A stretch of 64,000 nucleotides of DNA from Phycisphaerales bacterium (lineage in GTDB: Bacteria > Planctomycetota > Phycisphaerae > Phycisphaerales > SM1A02): assembly GCA_022447205.1 (NCBI GenBank), contig JAKVBQ010000012.1, positions 11,108 through 75,107 of the forward strand, written 5' to 3'. Below are positions 17,289 through 26,427 of the stretch, piece after piece. The notes under the pieces are model-generated. The model was not told where the DNA came from, did no database searches, and was given only the letters and a program-made list of their open reading frames with translations. Made by a program: the position numbers and the translations under genes. Within the stretch, counting starts at the first letter, position 1; each line of letters starts with the position of its first letter.

Positions 17289-20288
17289 ATGTTCGAGGAA
17301 CTTCCCATCCAATTCGAGGAACCCGGGTGGTTGCTGCTGCTCCTGCTGCTGGTCCCGACCTGGCTGATCGTGCTCCGTCATGGTGGAGCACTCTCCCGGA
17401 CCCGTCGCGTCCTCACCCTCTCCGTCCGGGCGATCCTGATCCTGCTGCTTTCGATGGCACTCGCCAGACCGAGCTGGGTCGAACGTGGCGAGGCGCTCAC
17501 CGTCACGGTGATCTCCGACGTCAGTCGTTCGATCCCCCTCGACCAGCGGGTTCGCTCCACTTCCCTGGTCCAGGAGCTCCTCGGAAACAAGAAGGAGACC
17601 GACGATCGCATCGCCGCGGTCGGTCTTGGTGCCGAAGCGCAGCCCAGTGCGAGGCCGGATCCCGAGACGATCGTCGATCTGGATGCCTACGACGGCGTGC
17701 GCACCGCGACCGACCTCGCCGCCGGCGTGGAGCAGGCGCTCTCGCTCCTGCCGGTCGACACCGCAAATCGACTGCTCCTGATCTCCGACGGGAACCAGAC
17801 CCGGGGGAACGTCCTCGAGGCGGCGGAGCTGGCTCGTGCCAACGGCATCCCGATCGACGTGATCCCGATCCGCTACGAGTACGAGAACGAGGTCCTGATC
17901 GAGAGCGTGAAGGTGCCCACCCGGGCCCGTCTCGGCCAGACCGCGGACCTGAAGATCTTCTTCCGCAGCCAGAACCCGACGAGCGGTCGCCTGCAGGTCC
18001 TGCAGAACGACGTGCCGATCATCCTCGACCCCGAGACCTCGGCCACCACCGTGCGCGTCTCGTTGCCTGCGGGACCGGAAGTCCTGAGCTTCCCCATCAG
18101 TCTCGATCAGGGGGGTGCACATCGCTTCCGAGCGTTGTTCGAACCGGATGACGCTGCTGCCGACGGACTCCAGGAGAACAATCGCGGTGATGCGGTGACC
18201 TTCGTCGCCGGAGACGGACGGGTGCTGATCATCGACGGGATGGCCGGCGAGGGTGCCGCCCTGCAGAAGGCGCTCGAACAGGGGGGGATCGAGGTCGAGG
18301 TCCGGACCACGGACGCCCTCTCGATCGGTCCCGAGTACCTCAATGGATTCGATGCGGTGGTGCTGGCGAACGTTCCGCGATGGTCGATCGACAACGTCAC
18401 CGACAGCACGCTCCGCTCCTACGTTCACGACCTTGGTGGCGGTCTCCTGATGCTCGGTGGTGACGCTTCCTTCGGCGCGGGCGGGTGGATCGACTCGCAG
18501 ACCGCCAAGGCGCTGCCGGTCCGGCTCGATCCGCCACAGCAGCGCCAGATGGTGCGTGGTGCACTGGCGTTGATCATGCACTCCACCGAGATGGATCGTG
18601 CGAACTTCTGGGGACAGCAGACCGCGATCGCGGCGATCGATGCCCTGACCAGCCTCGACTACATCGGCATCCTCACCTACAACTGGGGTGGTCAGGGCCC
18701 CAACAGGAACGGTTCGAGCTGGGCGCTTCCGATGCAGGAGGCCGGGGACAAGCAGGCCGCCTATGCAGCGGCGAAGTCGATGGTCGTCGGCGACATGCCC
18801 GACTTCCAGGCTTCCTTCGAACTTGCCTACGAGGGACTCGATCCGCTGCCTGCCGGTCAGAAGCACGTGATCGTGATCAGTGACGGCGATCCGTACCCGC
18901 CGACGAGCGGCCTGATCCAGAAGTACATCGACGCCAAGATCACCGTGACCACCATCATGTATGCCGGGCACGGCACCGCGATCCATCGACAGAACATGCG
19001 GGTCGTCGCGGAGGCGACCGGTGGTCGCTTCTACAACGAGCCCAGCCCGAAGAACCTGCCGAAGATCTTCAACAAGGAGGCATCGGTCGTCGCCCGTTCC
19101 CTGATCAACGAGGGCGACTTCACGCCGGTGGTCGCCTCCTCGATCACCGGTCCGACCAAGGGGATCGGACAGGTGCCGAATGTCCGCGGTTACGTCCTCA
19201 CCGTGCCGCGCAAGGGTTCTGCCGCCGACATCCCGATGACCATCCTCTCCAGCGAAGGGGAGGATCCGCTGTATGCCTACTGGAACTACGGACTCGGCAA
19301 GTCCGTCGCGTTCACCAGCGACCTGTCCGGTCGCTGGGGATCTGCCTGGACGAGTTGGAGCGGTTTCCAGCGCATGTGGGAACAGACCATCCGCTGGCTG
19401 ATGCGTCCGGCCTCGCCGTCGAACGTGCTCGTCCGGACCCGCACCGAGGGCGAACTCGCGATCATCGAACTTGAAGCCTCCGAGGACGAGACCGGTTTCA
19501 TCAACTACCTCCAGACGGACGCGCGGGTGCTTGCGCCGGACGGTTCGGTCGATGTCCTTGATCTCCAGCAGGTGGGGCCGGGTCGCTATCGAGGTGAGTT
19601 CGCGGCCATCGATGCGGGTGCCTACCTCGTCAACGTCGGCTTCCCGGTCCGGGGGAGCGACGGCGAGGTCGTGGTGCGCAACGTGCAGGGCGCGGTGTCG
19701 GTTCCCTATGCCAAGGAGTTCCGATCGGTCCGTGACAACGGAGCGCTCCTCGCGACGATCGCGGATCGCACCGGTGGTCGAGTGATCGAGATCGACACGA
19801 ACCCCGAGTCGATCGACCTCTTCGAGCGCGGGACCCTCGAGGTGCCCCTGGCCCCCAAGCGGGTCTGGGATCTCCTGGCGATCATCGCCGCGGGTCTCTT
19901 CCTGCTCGACGTCGCGACCCGGCGCCTGTCCTTCGACACGCGTTCCGCACGAGAGGCCGCTGCTCGTGCGGTGGCTCGCACCGAAGAGACCTCCGAAGCC
20001 TCGGTCGCCGCCTGGAAGCGTGCTCGCAGCAAGGCGCGTGGGGGACGTCGAAAGGACTCGGCCGCTGCTCATGACCAGGACCAGGCAGCGGCTTCCACCG
20101 AGGGGACCCAGGAGTCTTCGGCTCCCGCCTTCGATGTCGCGGAGGAACTCTCCGGTGAGCCTCGCACGACACCGGACGCTCCGGCGCCACGTCCGCGTAC
20201 CGAAGGTCCTGAATCCGGTGAGAGCAGTCTCGATCGACTGAAACGTGCCAAGCGTCGCGTGAGCGGTGAAGAGGACGACGCAAGATGA
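17289..20288 (+). CDS. Large VWA / GATase1-like membrane protein
   Basis: 999 residues. Two N-terminal membrane segments (WLLLLLLLVPTWLIVL and AILILLLSMALA) precede a von Willebrand A domain with MIDAS start VISDVSRSIPLD (DxSxS) and LLLISDGNQT. A glutamine-amidotransferase-like domain follows (VLIIDGMAGEG ... GGGLLMLGGDASFGAGGW). A second VWA-like domain has VIVISDGDPYPPT but begins LALIMHSTEMD, lacking the first MIDAS aspartate. A C-terminal membrane segment (VWDLLAIIAAGLFLLDVA) leads to a charged tail of about 130 residues. Such proteins accompany MoxR and are thought to act in envelope assembly or metal insertion. First gene of a four-gene operon with 4-base overlaps. Confidence 0.85.
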   Translation: MFEELPIQFEEPGWLLLLLLLVPTWLIVLRHGGALSRTRRVLTLSVRAILILLLSMALARPSWVERGEALTVTVISDVSRSIPLDQRVRSTSLVQELLGNKKETDDRIAAVGLGAEAQPSARPDPETIVDLDAYDGVRTATDLAAGVEQALSLLPVDTANRLLLISDGNQTRGNVLEAAELARANGIPIDVIPIRYEYENEVLIESVKVPTRARLGQTADLKIFFRSQNPTSGRLQVLQNDVPIILDPETSATTVRVSLPAGPEVLSFPISLDQGGAHRFRALFEPDDAAADGLQENNRGDAVTFVAGDGRVLIIDGMAGEGAALQKALEQGGIEVEVRTTDALSIGPEYLNGFDAVVLANVPRWSIDNVTDSTLRSYVHDLGGGLLMLGGDASFGAGGWIDSQTAKALPVRLDPPQQRQMVRGALALIMHSTEMDRANFWGQQTAIAAIDALTSLDYIGILTYNWGGQGPNRNGSSWALPMQEAGDKQAAYAAAKSMVVGDMPDFQASFELAYEGLDPLPAGQKHVIVISDGDPYPPTSGLIQKYIDAKITVTTIMYAGHGTAIHRQNMRVVAEATGGRFYNEPSPKNLPKIFNKEASVVARSLINEGDFTPVVASSITGPTKGIGQVPNVRGYVLTVPRKGSAADIPMTILSSEGEDPLYAYWNYGLGKSVAFTSDLSGRWGSAWTSWSGFQRMWEQTIRWLMRPASPSNVLVRTRTEGELAIIELEASEDETGFINYLQTDARVLAPDGSVDVLDLQQVGPGRYRGEFAAIDAGAYLVNVGFPVRGSDGEVVVRNVQGAVSVPYAKEFRSVRDNGALLATIADRTGGRVIEIDTNPESIDLFERGTLEVPLAPKRVWDLLAIIAAGLFLLDVATRRLSFDTRSAREAAARAVARTEETSEASVAAWKRARSKARGGRRKDSAAAHDQDQAAASTEGTQESSAPAFDVAEELSGEPRTTPDAPAPRPRTEGPESGESSLDRLKRAKRRVSGEEDDAR

Positions 20289-21364
20289 GCGAACTCGAGC
20301 ATCTCCTGCGATCCGATGACCCGGCAGCGGCCTGCGAGGCCTTTCGCACCGCGTTCTCCGAACTCCGGTCGGAGATCGGCAAGGTGCTCGTCGGCCAGGA
20401 TGACGTGGTGGAGGAGGTGCTCGTCGCGCTCTTCGCCGGCGGCCATGTCCTTCTGGAAGGTGTGCCGGGGCTCGGCAAGACCCTGCTCGTGAGGACCCTC
20501 GGCGATGCCCTGAGTCTCGACTTCACGAGGATCCAGTTCACGCCGGACCTCATGCCCGCCGACATCACCGGGACCAGCATCGTGACCGAGGACCCGACGA
20601 CGGGGCATCGAACGATCACCTTCCGGCCGGGTCCCATCTTCAGCCAGCTGGTTCTCGCCGACGAGATCAATCGGGCGTCGCCGAAGTCCCAGGCCGCACT
20701 CCTCGAGGCGATGCAGGAGCGTTCGGTCTCCGCCGGTGGCACCACCCATCGGCTCGAGGCGCCGTTCTTCGTCATGGCGACGCAGAATCCCATCGAACAG
20801 GAAGGGACCTACCCGCTCCCCGAGGCGCAACTCGATCGCTTCCTGCTCAAGGTCACCGTCCCGTACGCACGTCGTGACGAGATGAACGAGATTCTCCATC
20901 GAACCACCGCCGGCATCTCGAACCAGGCGCGAAGCGTGCTCGATGGCCCGACGATCCTGGCCGCACAGGAGCTGGCTCGTCGCATCGTGGTCGCCCCGTT
21001 GGTCAAGGACTACATCGTCCGACTGGTGCTGGCGACGCATCCGGACGGTCCACATCAGCCGCGCGCCCTCGAGCACACGATCTCGGTGGGTGCGAGTCCG
21101 CGTGCCGCTCAGTCCCTGATGCTGACCGCGAAGGTGCTCGCGATGATCGACGGTCGGTACCACGTCTCGATTCACGACGTGGTCCGGCTGGCTCGACCGG
21201 TGCTCCGACATCGCCTGATCCGGACGTTCGAGGCCGAGACCGATGGGCGTTCCGTGGATGACATCGTGGATGCCGTGATCGCTGAAGTCCCGATCGATCC
21301 GGAACGGACCGAGCCGGTCCGGTTGATCCCGGGCGCTCTCAGTGGGGAGGAGCGATTCGGATGA
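20285..21364 (+). CDS. MoxR-family AAA+ ATPase
   Basis: 359-residue AAA+ chaperone-like ATPase. Walker A is GVPGLGKT (residues 59-67), Walker B VLADEINRA (about 123-131), sensor 1 FFVMATQNPIEQEGTYPLPE, followed by the MoxR-type DRF motif and a C-terminal lid. MoxR proteins remodel or load VWA-domain partners; here it sits between two VWA genes and a DUF58 gene, the usual set. Overlaps both neighbours by four bases, implying coupled translation and fixed stoichiometry. Confidence 0.95.
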   Translation: MSELEHLLRSDDPAAACEAFRTAFSELRSEIGKVLVGQDDVVEEVLVALFAGGHVLLEGVPGLGKTLLVRTLGDALSLDFTRIQFTPDLMPADITGTSIVTEDPTTGHRTITFRPGPIFSQLVLADEINRASPKSQAALLEAMQERSVSAGGTTHRLEAPFFVMATQNPIEQEGTYPLPEAQLDRFLLKVTVPYARRDEMNEILHRTTAGISNQARSVLDGPTILAAQELARRIVVAPLVKDYIVRLVLATHPDGPHQPRALEHTISVGASPRAAQSLMLTAKVLAMIDGRYHVSIHDVVRLARPVLRHRLIRTFEAETDGRSVDDIVDAVIAEVPIDPERTEPVRLIPGALSGEERFG

Positions 21365-22299
21365 GCAGCTTCTCCTCCGACCAGCCGAGAGTCGTGCGCC
21401 CCGAGCGGGTCGACGACCTCATCGATTCGGGATTGATGGCCCGACTCGAGCGGCTCGACGTCATCAGCCGGAAGATCTTCACCGGTCGTGTCCAGGGCGA
21501 ACGGCGTTCGCGGCGACGGGGCATGAGCGTCGAGTTCGCCGACTTCCGACCCTACGTGCATGGAGACGACCTTCGTTTCGTCGATTGGAACATCTACGGA
21601 CGGCTCGACCGGCTCTTCATGAAGATCTTCCTCGAGGAGGAGGATCTCTCCTTGATGATCGCGGTCGACACCAGTGCCTCGATGGACTGGGGGACACCGA
21701 ACAAGTTCGAATACGCTCGTCGTCTCGCGATGGCACTCGGCTACATCGGACTCGTCAACCACAATCGCGTCTCGCTCTGTTCGTTCGGGGAGACCGGCGG
21801 ACTCCAGCGCCTGTCGAACCTGAGGGGACGGCGCCGGACCAGGGAGATGGGGCAGTGGCTGCTCGATCTCGAACCCGGGGGAGCGGGCACCTTCGACGAG
21901 GCGATGAAGACGGTCGCGCATGCCCGAATGGGTCGCGGTGTGATGGTGGTGCTTTCGGACTTCCTCTTCAAGGAGGGCTACGAGCACGGGCTTCGCGCCG
22001 TCGCCGGTCGAGGCTTCGACGTCTTCGGGGTGCAGATGCTTTCACCGGAGGAACTCGAGCCCGGTCCACGCGGCCTGTCCGGTGACGTCAAGCTCATCGA
22101 CCTCGAGGACGAGGAGGAGACCGAGGTCACCGTGAGCCAGAAGGTGTTGTCGACCTATCGGGAGAACCTGAACCGGTACTGCGGTGCTTTGCGGGACTAC
22201 TGCGTGCGTCGTGACATCACCCACATGCTCGTGGACACCTCGACCGAACTCGAGGTCCTGCTCACGGAGTACTTCCGTCGCAGGGGGCTGCTCAGATGA
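21361..22299 (+). CDS. DUF58 domain protein
   Basis: 312 residues with the DUF58 signature EFADFRPYVHGDDLRFVDWN and, after it, a VWA-like strand with MIDAS residues (LMIAVDTSASMDWG, DxSxS). DUF58 proteins are the constant third partner of MoxR and BatA-like proteins. The product appears cytoplasmic, as no membrane segment is evident. Stop and next start overlap (ATGA). Confidence 0.92.
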   Translation: MSSFSSDQPRVVRPERVDDLIDSGLMARLERLDVISRKIFTGRVQGERRSRRRGMSVEFADFRPYVHGDDLRFVDWNIYGRLDRLFMKIFLEEEDLSLMIAVDTSASMDWGTPNKFEYARRLAMALGYIGLVNHNRVSLCSFGETGGLQRLSNLRGRRRTREMGQWLLDLEPGGAGTFDEAMKTVAHARMGRGVMVVLSDFLFKEGYEHGLRAVAGRGFDVFGVQMLSPEELEPGPRGLSGDVKLIDLEDEEETEVTVSQKVLSTYRENLNRYCGALRDYCVRRDITHMLVDTSTELEVLLTEYFRRRGLLR

Positions 22300-24278
22300 C
22301 CTGGCTGACACCACTCACCGGGCTGATCGTCGCGGGTGTGATCCTGCCTCCGCTGCTGCTGCTCTACTTCCTGAAGCTGCGGAGGACGTCCCGCTCGATC
22401 CCGAGCACCATGCTCTGGCGTCGTTCGGTCGAGGATGTCCGTGCCAACGCGCCCTTCCAGCGTCTGCGACCGAGCATCCTGCTCCTGCTCCAGCTCCTGG
22501 TGCTGCTCCTCCTCGTGCTCGCACTCGCCCAGCCCCAGTTCGACGGCTCATCCAGCGCAGGGGGTCGCACCGTCATCGCGATCGACAATTCCGGTTCGAT
22601 GAACACCACCGACGACCCCTCCGGTCGAACCCGGCTCGAGCTCGCCAAGGAAGCCGCGGTCGCGAGGATCGAGAAGCTCCATGGCGGAGGCCTCTTCTCG
22701 GGCGGCACCGAGGAGATCATGGTCGTCTCCTTCGCCGATGGCGCGGAGGTCAGGACACCCTTCACCGACTCGCGAACCCAGGCGATCGCCGCGGTGCGAT
22801 CGATCGAGCCCACCGACGAGAACACGACGATCGGTGAGGCACTCGAACTCGCACGTGCTTTCACGATGACGCTGGACCCCGAAGAGAGCGGAAGTGCGGA
22901 GTCCGTCGAGGAGCCTGCGATGTTCGAGGTGTTCTCGGATGGCAGGATCGCGGATCTCGACGACGAGCCCCTCCGAGGGGGGGAGTCGGCTCGCTACACC
23001 GTGCTCGGCGAGGAACAGACCGGGAACCTCGGTCTCGTCACCGTTGCCGCCGACAGGCCCTGGGACAAGCCGAACCAGATCCAGGTCTTCGCGGTCGTCG
23101 CCAATCATTCCATGGAGGACGTCAAGGTCGACCTGGAGCTCCGGGTCGGTGGCGTCGCGCGTGCACTCACCCCGGAGCCGGTGCTGGTGCCGGCCGGTTA
23201 CGAGGATCCCGAGACGGGGGTCTGGAAGCCGGGGCGTGAGCGGGTCGTCTTCCTGCCCTTCGACCAGCCACGAGAAGCACGCATCGAGGTCCGACTCCTC
23301 CACGAGGACGATCTTGATGCGGATGACTTCGCACGCCTGGTCGTTCCCTCGCCGAAGCAATTGCGGGTGGCGCTGGTCGGGCAGCTCGAATGGTTCATGC
23401 AGAAGCTGCTCGAGGCCCAGAACTTCGAGCGCCTCGACCTGCTCACCGGTTCGCAGTACGAGGCGGCGATCGACGACGGCGAGACATGGGATGTCGTGAT
23501 CTGTCTCGGGTATTCCCCGGAGACGTTCGTCCCCGGACGCTACCTGGTGTTCAACAGCACCACCGGGATCGATGCGCTCGAACCGTTCGGTGTCGCGGAG
23601 AAGGTCTTCGTCCGCAGCGTGCAGGATGAACACCCCGCGTTCCGGTACGTGGTGCTCGATGACCTCTTCATCTGGACGATGCCCAAGGTCGTCGCGGGTG
23701 ATGATGCGACCGTGCTCACCGACGCCGTCGAGGGACCGCTGGTCGTCGAGATCGATCGTGCCGGGATCCAGGTGCTCTGGGTCGCCTTCCACCCGCTCGA
23801 CTCCACATGGTGGCGACAGAGGAGTTTCGCGATCTTCGTGCCCAACGCGATCGAGTACCTCGCTTCGATCGGTGGTGCGGTGGTCGAGAAGGGACTCTCG
23901 CCCGGCGAGGCGATCTCGATGCTCGTGCCCGCGGGATCGACCGGAGGCCGCGTGACGCGACCCGACGAATCGACCGATGAGGCCCTGATCTCGCCCGACG
24001 GCATGCTGGTCTGGGGTCCGGTCAGGCGTGCCGGTTCCTACGGACTCTCATGGATCGGTCCGGACGGCACCGAGGGTGCCGCGGAGGTCGCGGTCAACAT
24101 GATGTCCGAGGAGGAAGGCCGGGTCGGGGCGAGGGAATCGATCGAGTTCAGCGTGGACACCGTCAGCGGTCGTCGTGCGATCACGAGCTCGCGCAACGCA
24201 CTCTGGCCCTGGCTGCTGGGCATCGGCCTGGTGATCCTGCTCTTCGAGTGGTACGTCTACTTCCGCAAGTCGGCCTGA
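22296..24278 (+). CDS. BatA-like VWA membrane protein
   Basis: 660 residues. The N-terminal BatA region has two membrane segments (VILPPLLLLYFLKLRR and ILLLLQLLVLLLLVLALAQP) with the conserved sequence between them (SIPSTMLWRRSVED). A VWA domain begins with IAIDNSGSMNTTDD (Asp97, Ser99, Ser101 form the MIDAS). A middle beta-rich part and a C-terminal membrane segment (WPWLLGIGLVILLFEWYVYF) complete it. Together with MoxR and DUF58 it likely forms a membrane complex. Last gene of the operon, convergent with the TPR-YggX gene three bases later. Confidence 0.9.
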   Translation: MTWLTPLTGLIVAGVILPPLLLLYFLKLRRTSRSIPSTMLWRRSVEDVRANAPFQRLRPSILLLLQLLVLLLLVLALAQPQFDGSSSAGGRTVIAIDNSGSMNTTDDPSGRTRLELAKEAAVARIEKLHGGGLFSGGTEEIMVVSFADGAEVRTPFTDSRTQAIAAVRSIEPTDENTTIGEALELARAFTMTLDPEESGSAESVEEPAMFEVFSDGRIADLDDEPLRGGESARYTVLGEEQTGNLGLVTVAADRPWDKPNQIQVFAVVANHSMEDVKVDLELRVGGVARALTPEPVLVPAGYEDPETGVWKPGRERVVFLPFDQPREARIEVRLLHEDDLDADDFARLVVPSPKQLRVALVGQLEWFMQKLLEAQNFERLDLLTGSQYEAAIDDGETWDVVICLGYSPETFVPGRYLVFNSTTGIDALEPFGVAEKVFVRSVQDEHPAFRYVVLDDLFIWTMPKVVAGDDATVLTDAVEGPLVVEIDRAGIQVLWVAFHPLDSTWWRQRSFAIFVPNAIEYLASIGGAVVEKGLSPGEAISMLVPAGSTGGRVTRPDESTDEALISPDGMLVWGPVRRAGSYGLSWIGPDGTEGAAEVAVNMMSEEEGRVGARESIEFSVDTVSGRRAITSSRNALWPWLLGIGLVILLFEWYVYFRKSA

Positions 24279-24281
24279 CGC

Positions 24282-24935
24282 TCAACCGTCGCCCGACTCC
24301 AGCTTCTGCAGGAGCTCCTCGTCGATCCCGAGGAACTCGTGCATGTGCCGGTCGTAGGTCTCCTGTGCATCCTCGTTCGAGAGATCCAGTCGAAGCTCGT
24401 TGATGACCTTCGTGCCCTGTCCGATCCAGTCCGACCAGGTCTCGGCCGCGATGTGCTCCGCGATCCATTCCCCGATCGGTCCTCGGAAGGGGGGGCCTTC
24501 GAGCTTCGTGCCCGGACGGCCGGTCCTGGTGCAGATGAAGGAGCCACTCGCCCGCAGGCGCTCGGCGGCCTCGTCGACTTCCGGGTCCAGCTGGGGGGCT
24601 TCCCTGCCGATCGATTTCAGGAGTTCGGCGATCGCGTCGCGTGGCATGACATCGCCTTTCGACGCGGCGACCTCGAATCCCTTTTCAAGGATGGCGACCG
24701 CCTTGTCCTCCCATCCGGCGAGGATCATCTCCTGCCCGCAGAGCTGATAGGCCTTCGACATCTCCGGACTGGCCGTCGTGCAGCGTTCGAACGACTGGGC
24801 GGCTTCGGCGTGCCTGCCGACCTTCGCATAGACGTTGCCAAGGCTGAAATGAGCCATCTCGTTGTCGGGATCGGCCTTGGCCATGTGCTCGAATCGTTCG
24901 ATCCGTTCGTTCAGTTCGGCGAGGTTGTCGGTCAT
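24282..24935 (-). CDS. TPR domain fused to YggX-like Fe(II)-trafficking domain
   Basis: 217 residues. Residues 1 to about 115 contain TPR motifs (DNEMAHFSLGNVYAKVGRHAEAA). Residues about 134-207 match the YggX/oxidative damage protection family: FICTRTGRPGTKLEGPPF, IGEWIAEHIAAETWSDWI, TKVINELRLDLSNEDA and a C-terminal FLG. YggX alone is about 90 residues, is cytosolic, binds Fe(II) and protects Fe-S proteins. The cysteine conserved near the family's N-terminus is present. The TPR part may tether it to a partner. ATG at 24935 has AGGAG nine bases upstream and TATCAT at 24959. Confidence 0.8.
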   Translation of the reverse strand: MTDNLAELNERIERFEHMAKADPDNEMAHFSLGNVYAKVGRHAEAAQSFERCTTASPEMSKAYQLCGQEMILAGWEDKAVAILEKGFEVAASKGDVMPRDAIAELLKSIGREAPQLDPEVDEAAERLRASGSFICTRTGRPGTKLEGPPFRGPIGEWIAEHIAAETWSDWIGQGTKVINELRLDLSNEDAQETYDRHMHEFLGIDEELLQKLESGDG

Positions 24936-24958
24936 CCGTGGGTCTCCTGTGTCGGGCC

Positions 24959-24964
24959 ATGATA
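24959..24964 (-). promoter_or_regulatory. -10 box TATCAT for TPR-YggX gene
   Basis: TATCAT on the minus strand predicts a leader of about 17 bases that carries AGGAG before the ATG at 24935. Confidence 0.45.
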
Positions 24965-25028
24965 GGAGAGAATGGCGGTCTGGTCCTGCCTGACACCCCT
25001 CCGGGCATCCCATTTCTCGCGGAGTCGC

Positions 25029-25034
25029 TACCCT
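25029..25034 (+). promoter_or_regulatory. -10 box TACCCT before pyrD
   Basis: TACCCT ends eight bases before the pyrD ATG at 25043, so the leader would be very short or absent. Confidence 0.4.
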
Positions 25035-25042
25035 CGTCCCCA

Positions 25043-25969
25043 ATGGTCGACACACGAACAGATCTCTGCGGCGTCGAACTGGCCACCCCGATCGTCCTCG
25101 CCGCCGGCACCTGCGGCTACGTGGATGAGATGGCGGATGCCCTCGACCTGGGCAGGATCGGTGCCGTCACCACGAAATCGATCACCCTGGAACCCCGTCC
25201 CGGCCACGATCCGAACCGGATCCTCGATGCCAAGGCCGGGATGATCAACGCGATCGGTCTCGCCAACGTCGGACTGGATCGTTTCCTCCGGGAGAAGGCT
25301 CCGCTCGCCGCCACGGTCCCCACCCGCGTGATCGGATCGGTCGCGGGGGGGTCGGTCGAGGAGTACGTGACGATCGCCTCGAGCTTCGATGCCCTTGACG
25401 ACATCCCGATCATCGAGATGAACGTGTCCTGTCCCAACACCCACGATGGGAGGCAGGCCTGTGATTCACCACAGCACCTCGAGTCGGTGGTCGCGGAAGT
25501 GCGTGCTGCGGTCAGCCGATCCAGGCTCCTCGTGAAGTTGCCGCCGAAGACCGACGGGATCGTCGCGCTCGCGGAAGCCGCGGTCGCCGGTGGTGCGGAC
25601 GGCCTCACCATGACCAACACCCTCGAGGTGATGTCGATCGACGTGACCACGCGACGCTCGCGCCTCTCCCGGCCTCGCATGGGCTACAGCGGAACCGCGA
25701 TCCATCCCCTGGTGGTGCGCCTCGTCCATGACGTGCATGTCGGATTCGCCCGGGCGGCGGGCGTGCCGATCATCGGACTCGGCGGCGTCGGCGACTGGGA
25801 GGATGCCGCGGAACTCATCCTGGCGGGGGCGACCGCGGTGGGGATGGGGACTGCCCTCTACGCCGATCCGCGCAGTCCGAACCGCGTGTTGGCGGGCCTC
25901 GAACGCTGGGCTCGCTCCCAGGGATGCGCCTCGATCAGTGAACTCGTCGGCGCATACAAGGAGTCCTGA
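25043..25969 (+). CDS. pyrD: Dihydroorotate dehydrogenase, class 1
   Basis: Fourth step of pyrimidine synthesis, oxidising dihydroorotate to orotate with FMN. 308 residues. The class 1 catalytic cysteine is in EMNVSCPNT; the FMN/substrate lysine region is VTTKSITLEPRPGHDPNR and the phosphate-binding part is IIGLGGVGDWEDAAELILAG. No N-terminal membrane helix, so it is a soluble class 1 enzyme rather than the quinone-linked class 2. A pyrK partner, needed if it is type 1B, is not in the window. A GTG two bases after its stop begins the next gene. Confidence 0.93.
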   Translation: MVDTRTDLCGVELATPIVLAAGTCGYVDEMADALDLGRIGAVTTKSITLEPRPGHDPNRILDAKAGMINAIGLANVGLDRFLREKAPLAATVPTRVIGSVAGGSVEEYVTIASSFDALDDIPIIEMNVSCPNTHDGRQACDSPQHLESVVAEVRAAVSRSRLLVKLPPKTDGIVALAEAAVAGGADGLTMTNTLEVMSIDVTTRRSRLSRPRMGYSGTAIHPLVVRLVHDVHVGFARAAGVPIIGLGGVGDWEDAAELILAGATAVGMGTALYADPRSPNRVLAGLERWARSQGCASISELVGAYKES

Positions 25970-25971
25970 TC

Positions 25972-26397
25972 GTGGAACAGGTCGATCGTGAACGGTTCGA
26001 TGCACTGGTCGAGCAGGAGGTCGCACTCCTGCCGTATGCGATCCAGCTCCTGCTGCAGGAGACACCGCTGCTCGTGGAGGACGAGCCCGCGGAGGATGTC
26101 CTGCGGGAGTTCGGACTCGGTGCCGCCGACGCGGACAGCATCTGCGGACTGCATTCGGGTGTGAACATTCTCGAGAAGTCGGTCGAGGATCTGCCGGACA
26201 TGCCCGAGACGATCATCGTCTACCGGCGAGGCATCCTGGCGCTGGCCGGTGGCTGGGATGCCGGGGTGGACGAGGACGGCAACTCGATCGGAGGGACGGA
26301 ACGGATCTCGCAGGAGATCCGGATCACGATCCTGCACGAGGTGGGACACCACTTCGGTCTCGACGAGGATGACCTGGACAAGCTGGGATTCGGTTGA
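25972..26397 (+). CDS. Zincin-like metallopeptidase family protein
   Basis: 141 residues with the family motif ILHEVGHHFGLDEDDL near the C-terminus (HExxHHFGLxE), in which two histidines and a downstream acidic residue would bind zinc. Small proteins of this type are widespread and their substrates are unknown. It has no signal peptide. GTG start two bases after the pyrD stop implies co-transcription, though no functional link is known. Confidence 0.88.
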   Translation: MEQVDRERFDALVEQEVALLPYAIQLLLQETPLLVEDEPAEDVLREFGLGAADADSICGLHSGVNILEKSVEDLPDMPETIIVYRRGILALAGGWDAGVDEDGNSIGGTERISQEIRITILHEVGHHFGLDEDDLDKLGFG

Positions 26398-26427
26398 ACG
26401 CTCGCGGCCGGTGGCAGCCGTCGGGGG

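Noticed and set aside
17190-20072. 960-residue open frame on the minus strand
   Set aside because: It is antisense to the VWA-GATase gene whose product has clear domains and a coherent operon. The reverse product is His/Arg/Asp-rich with no domain, as expected for a shadow frame at high GC.
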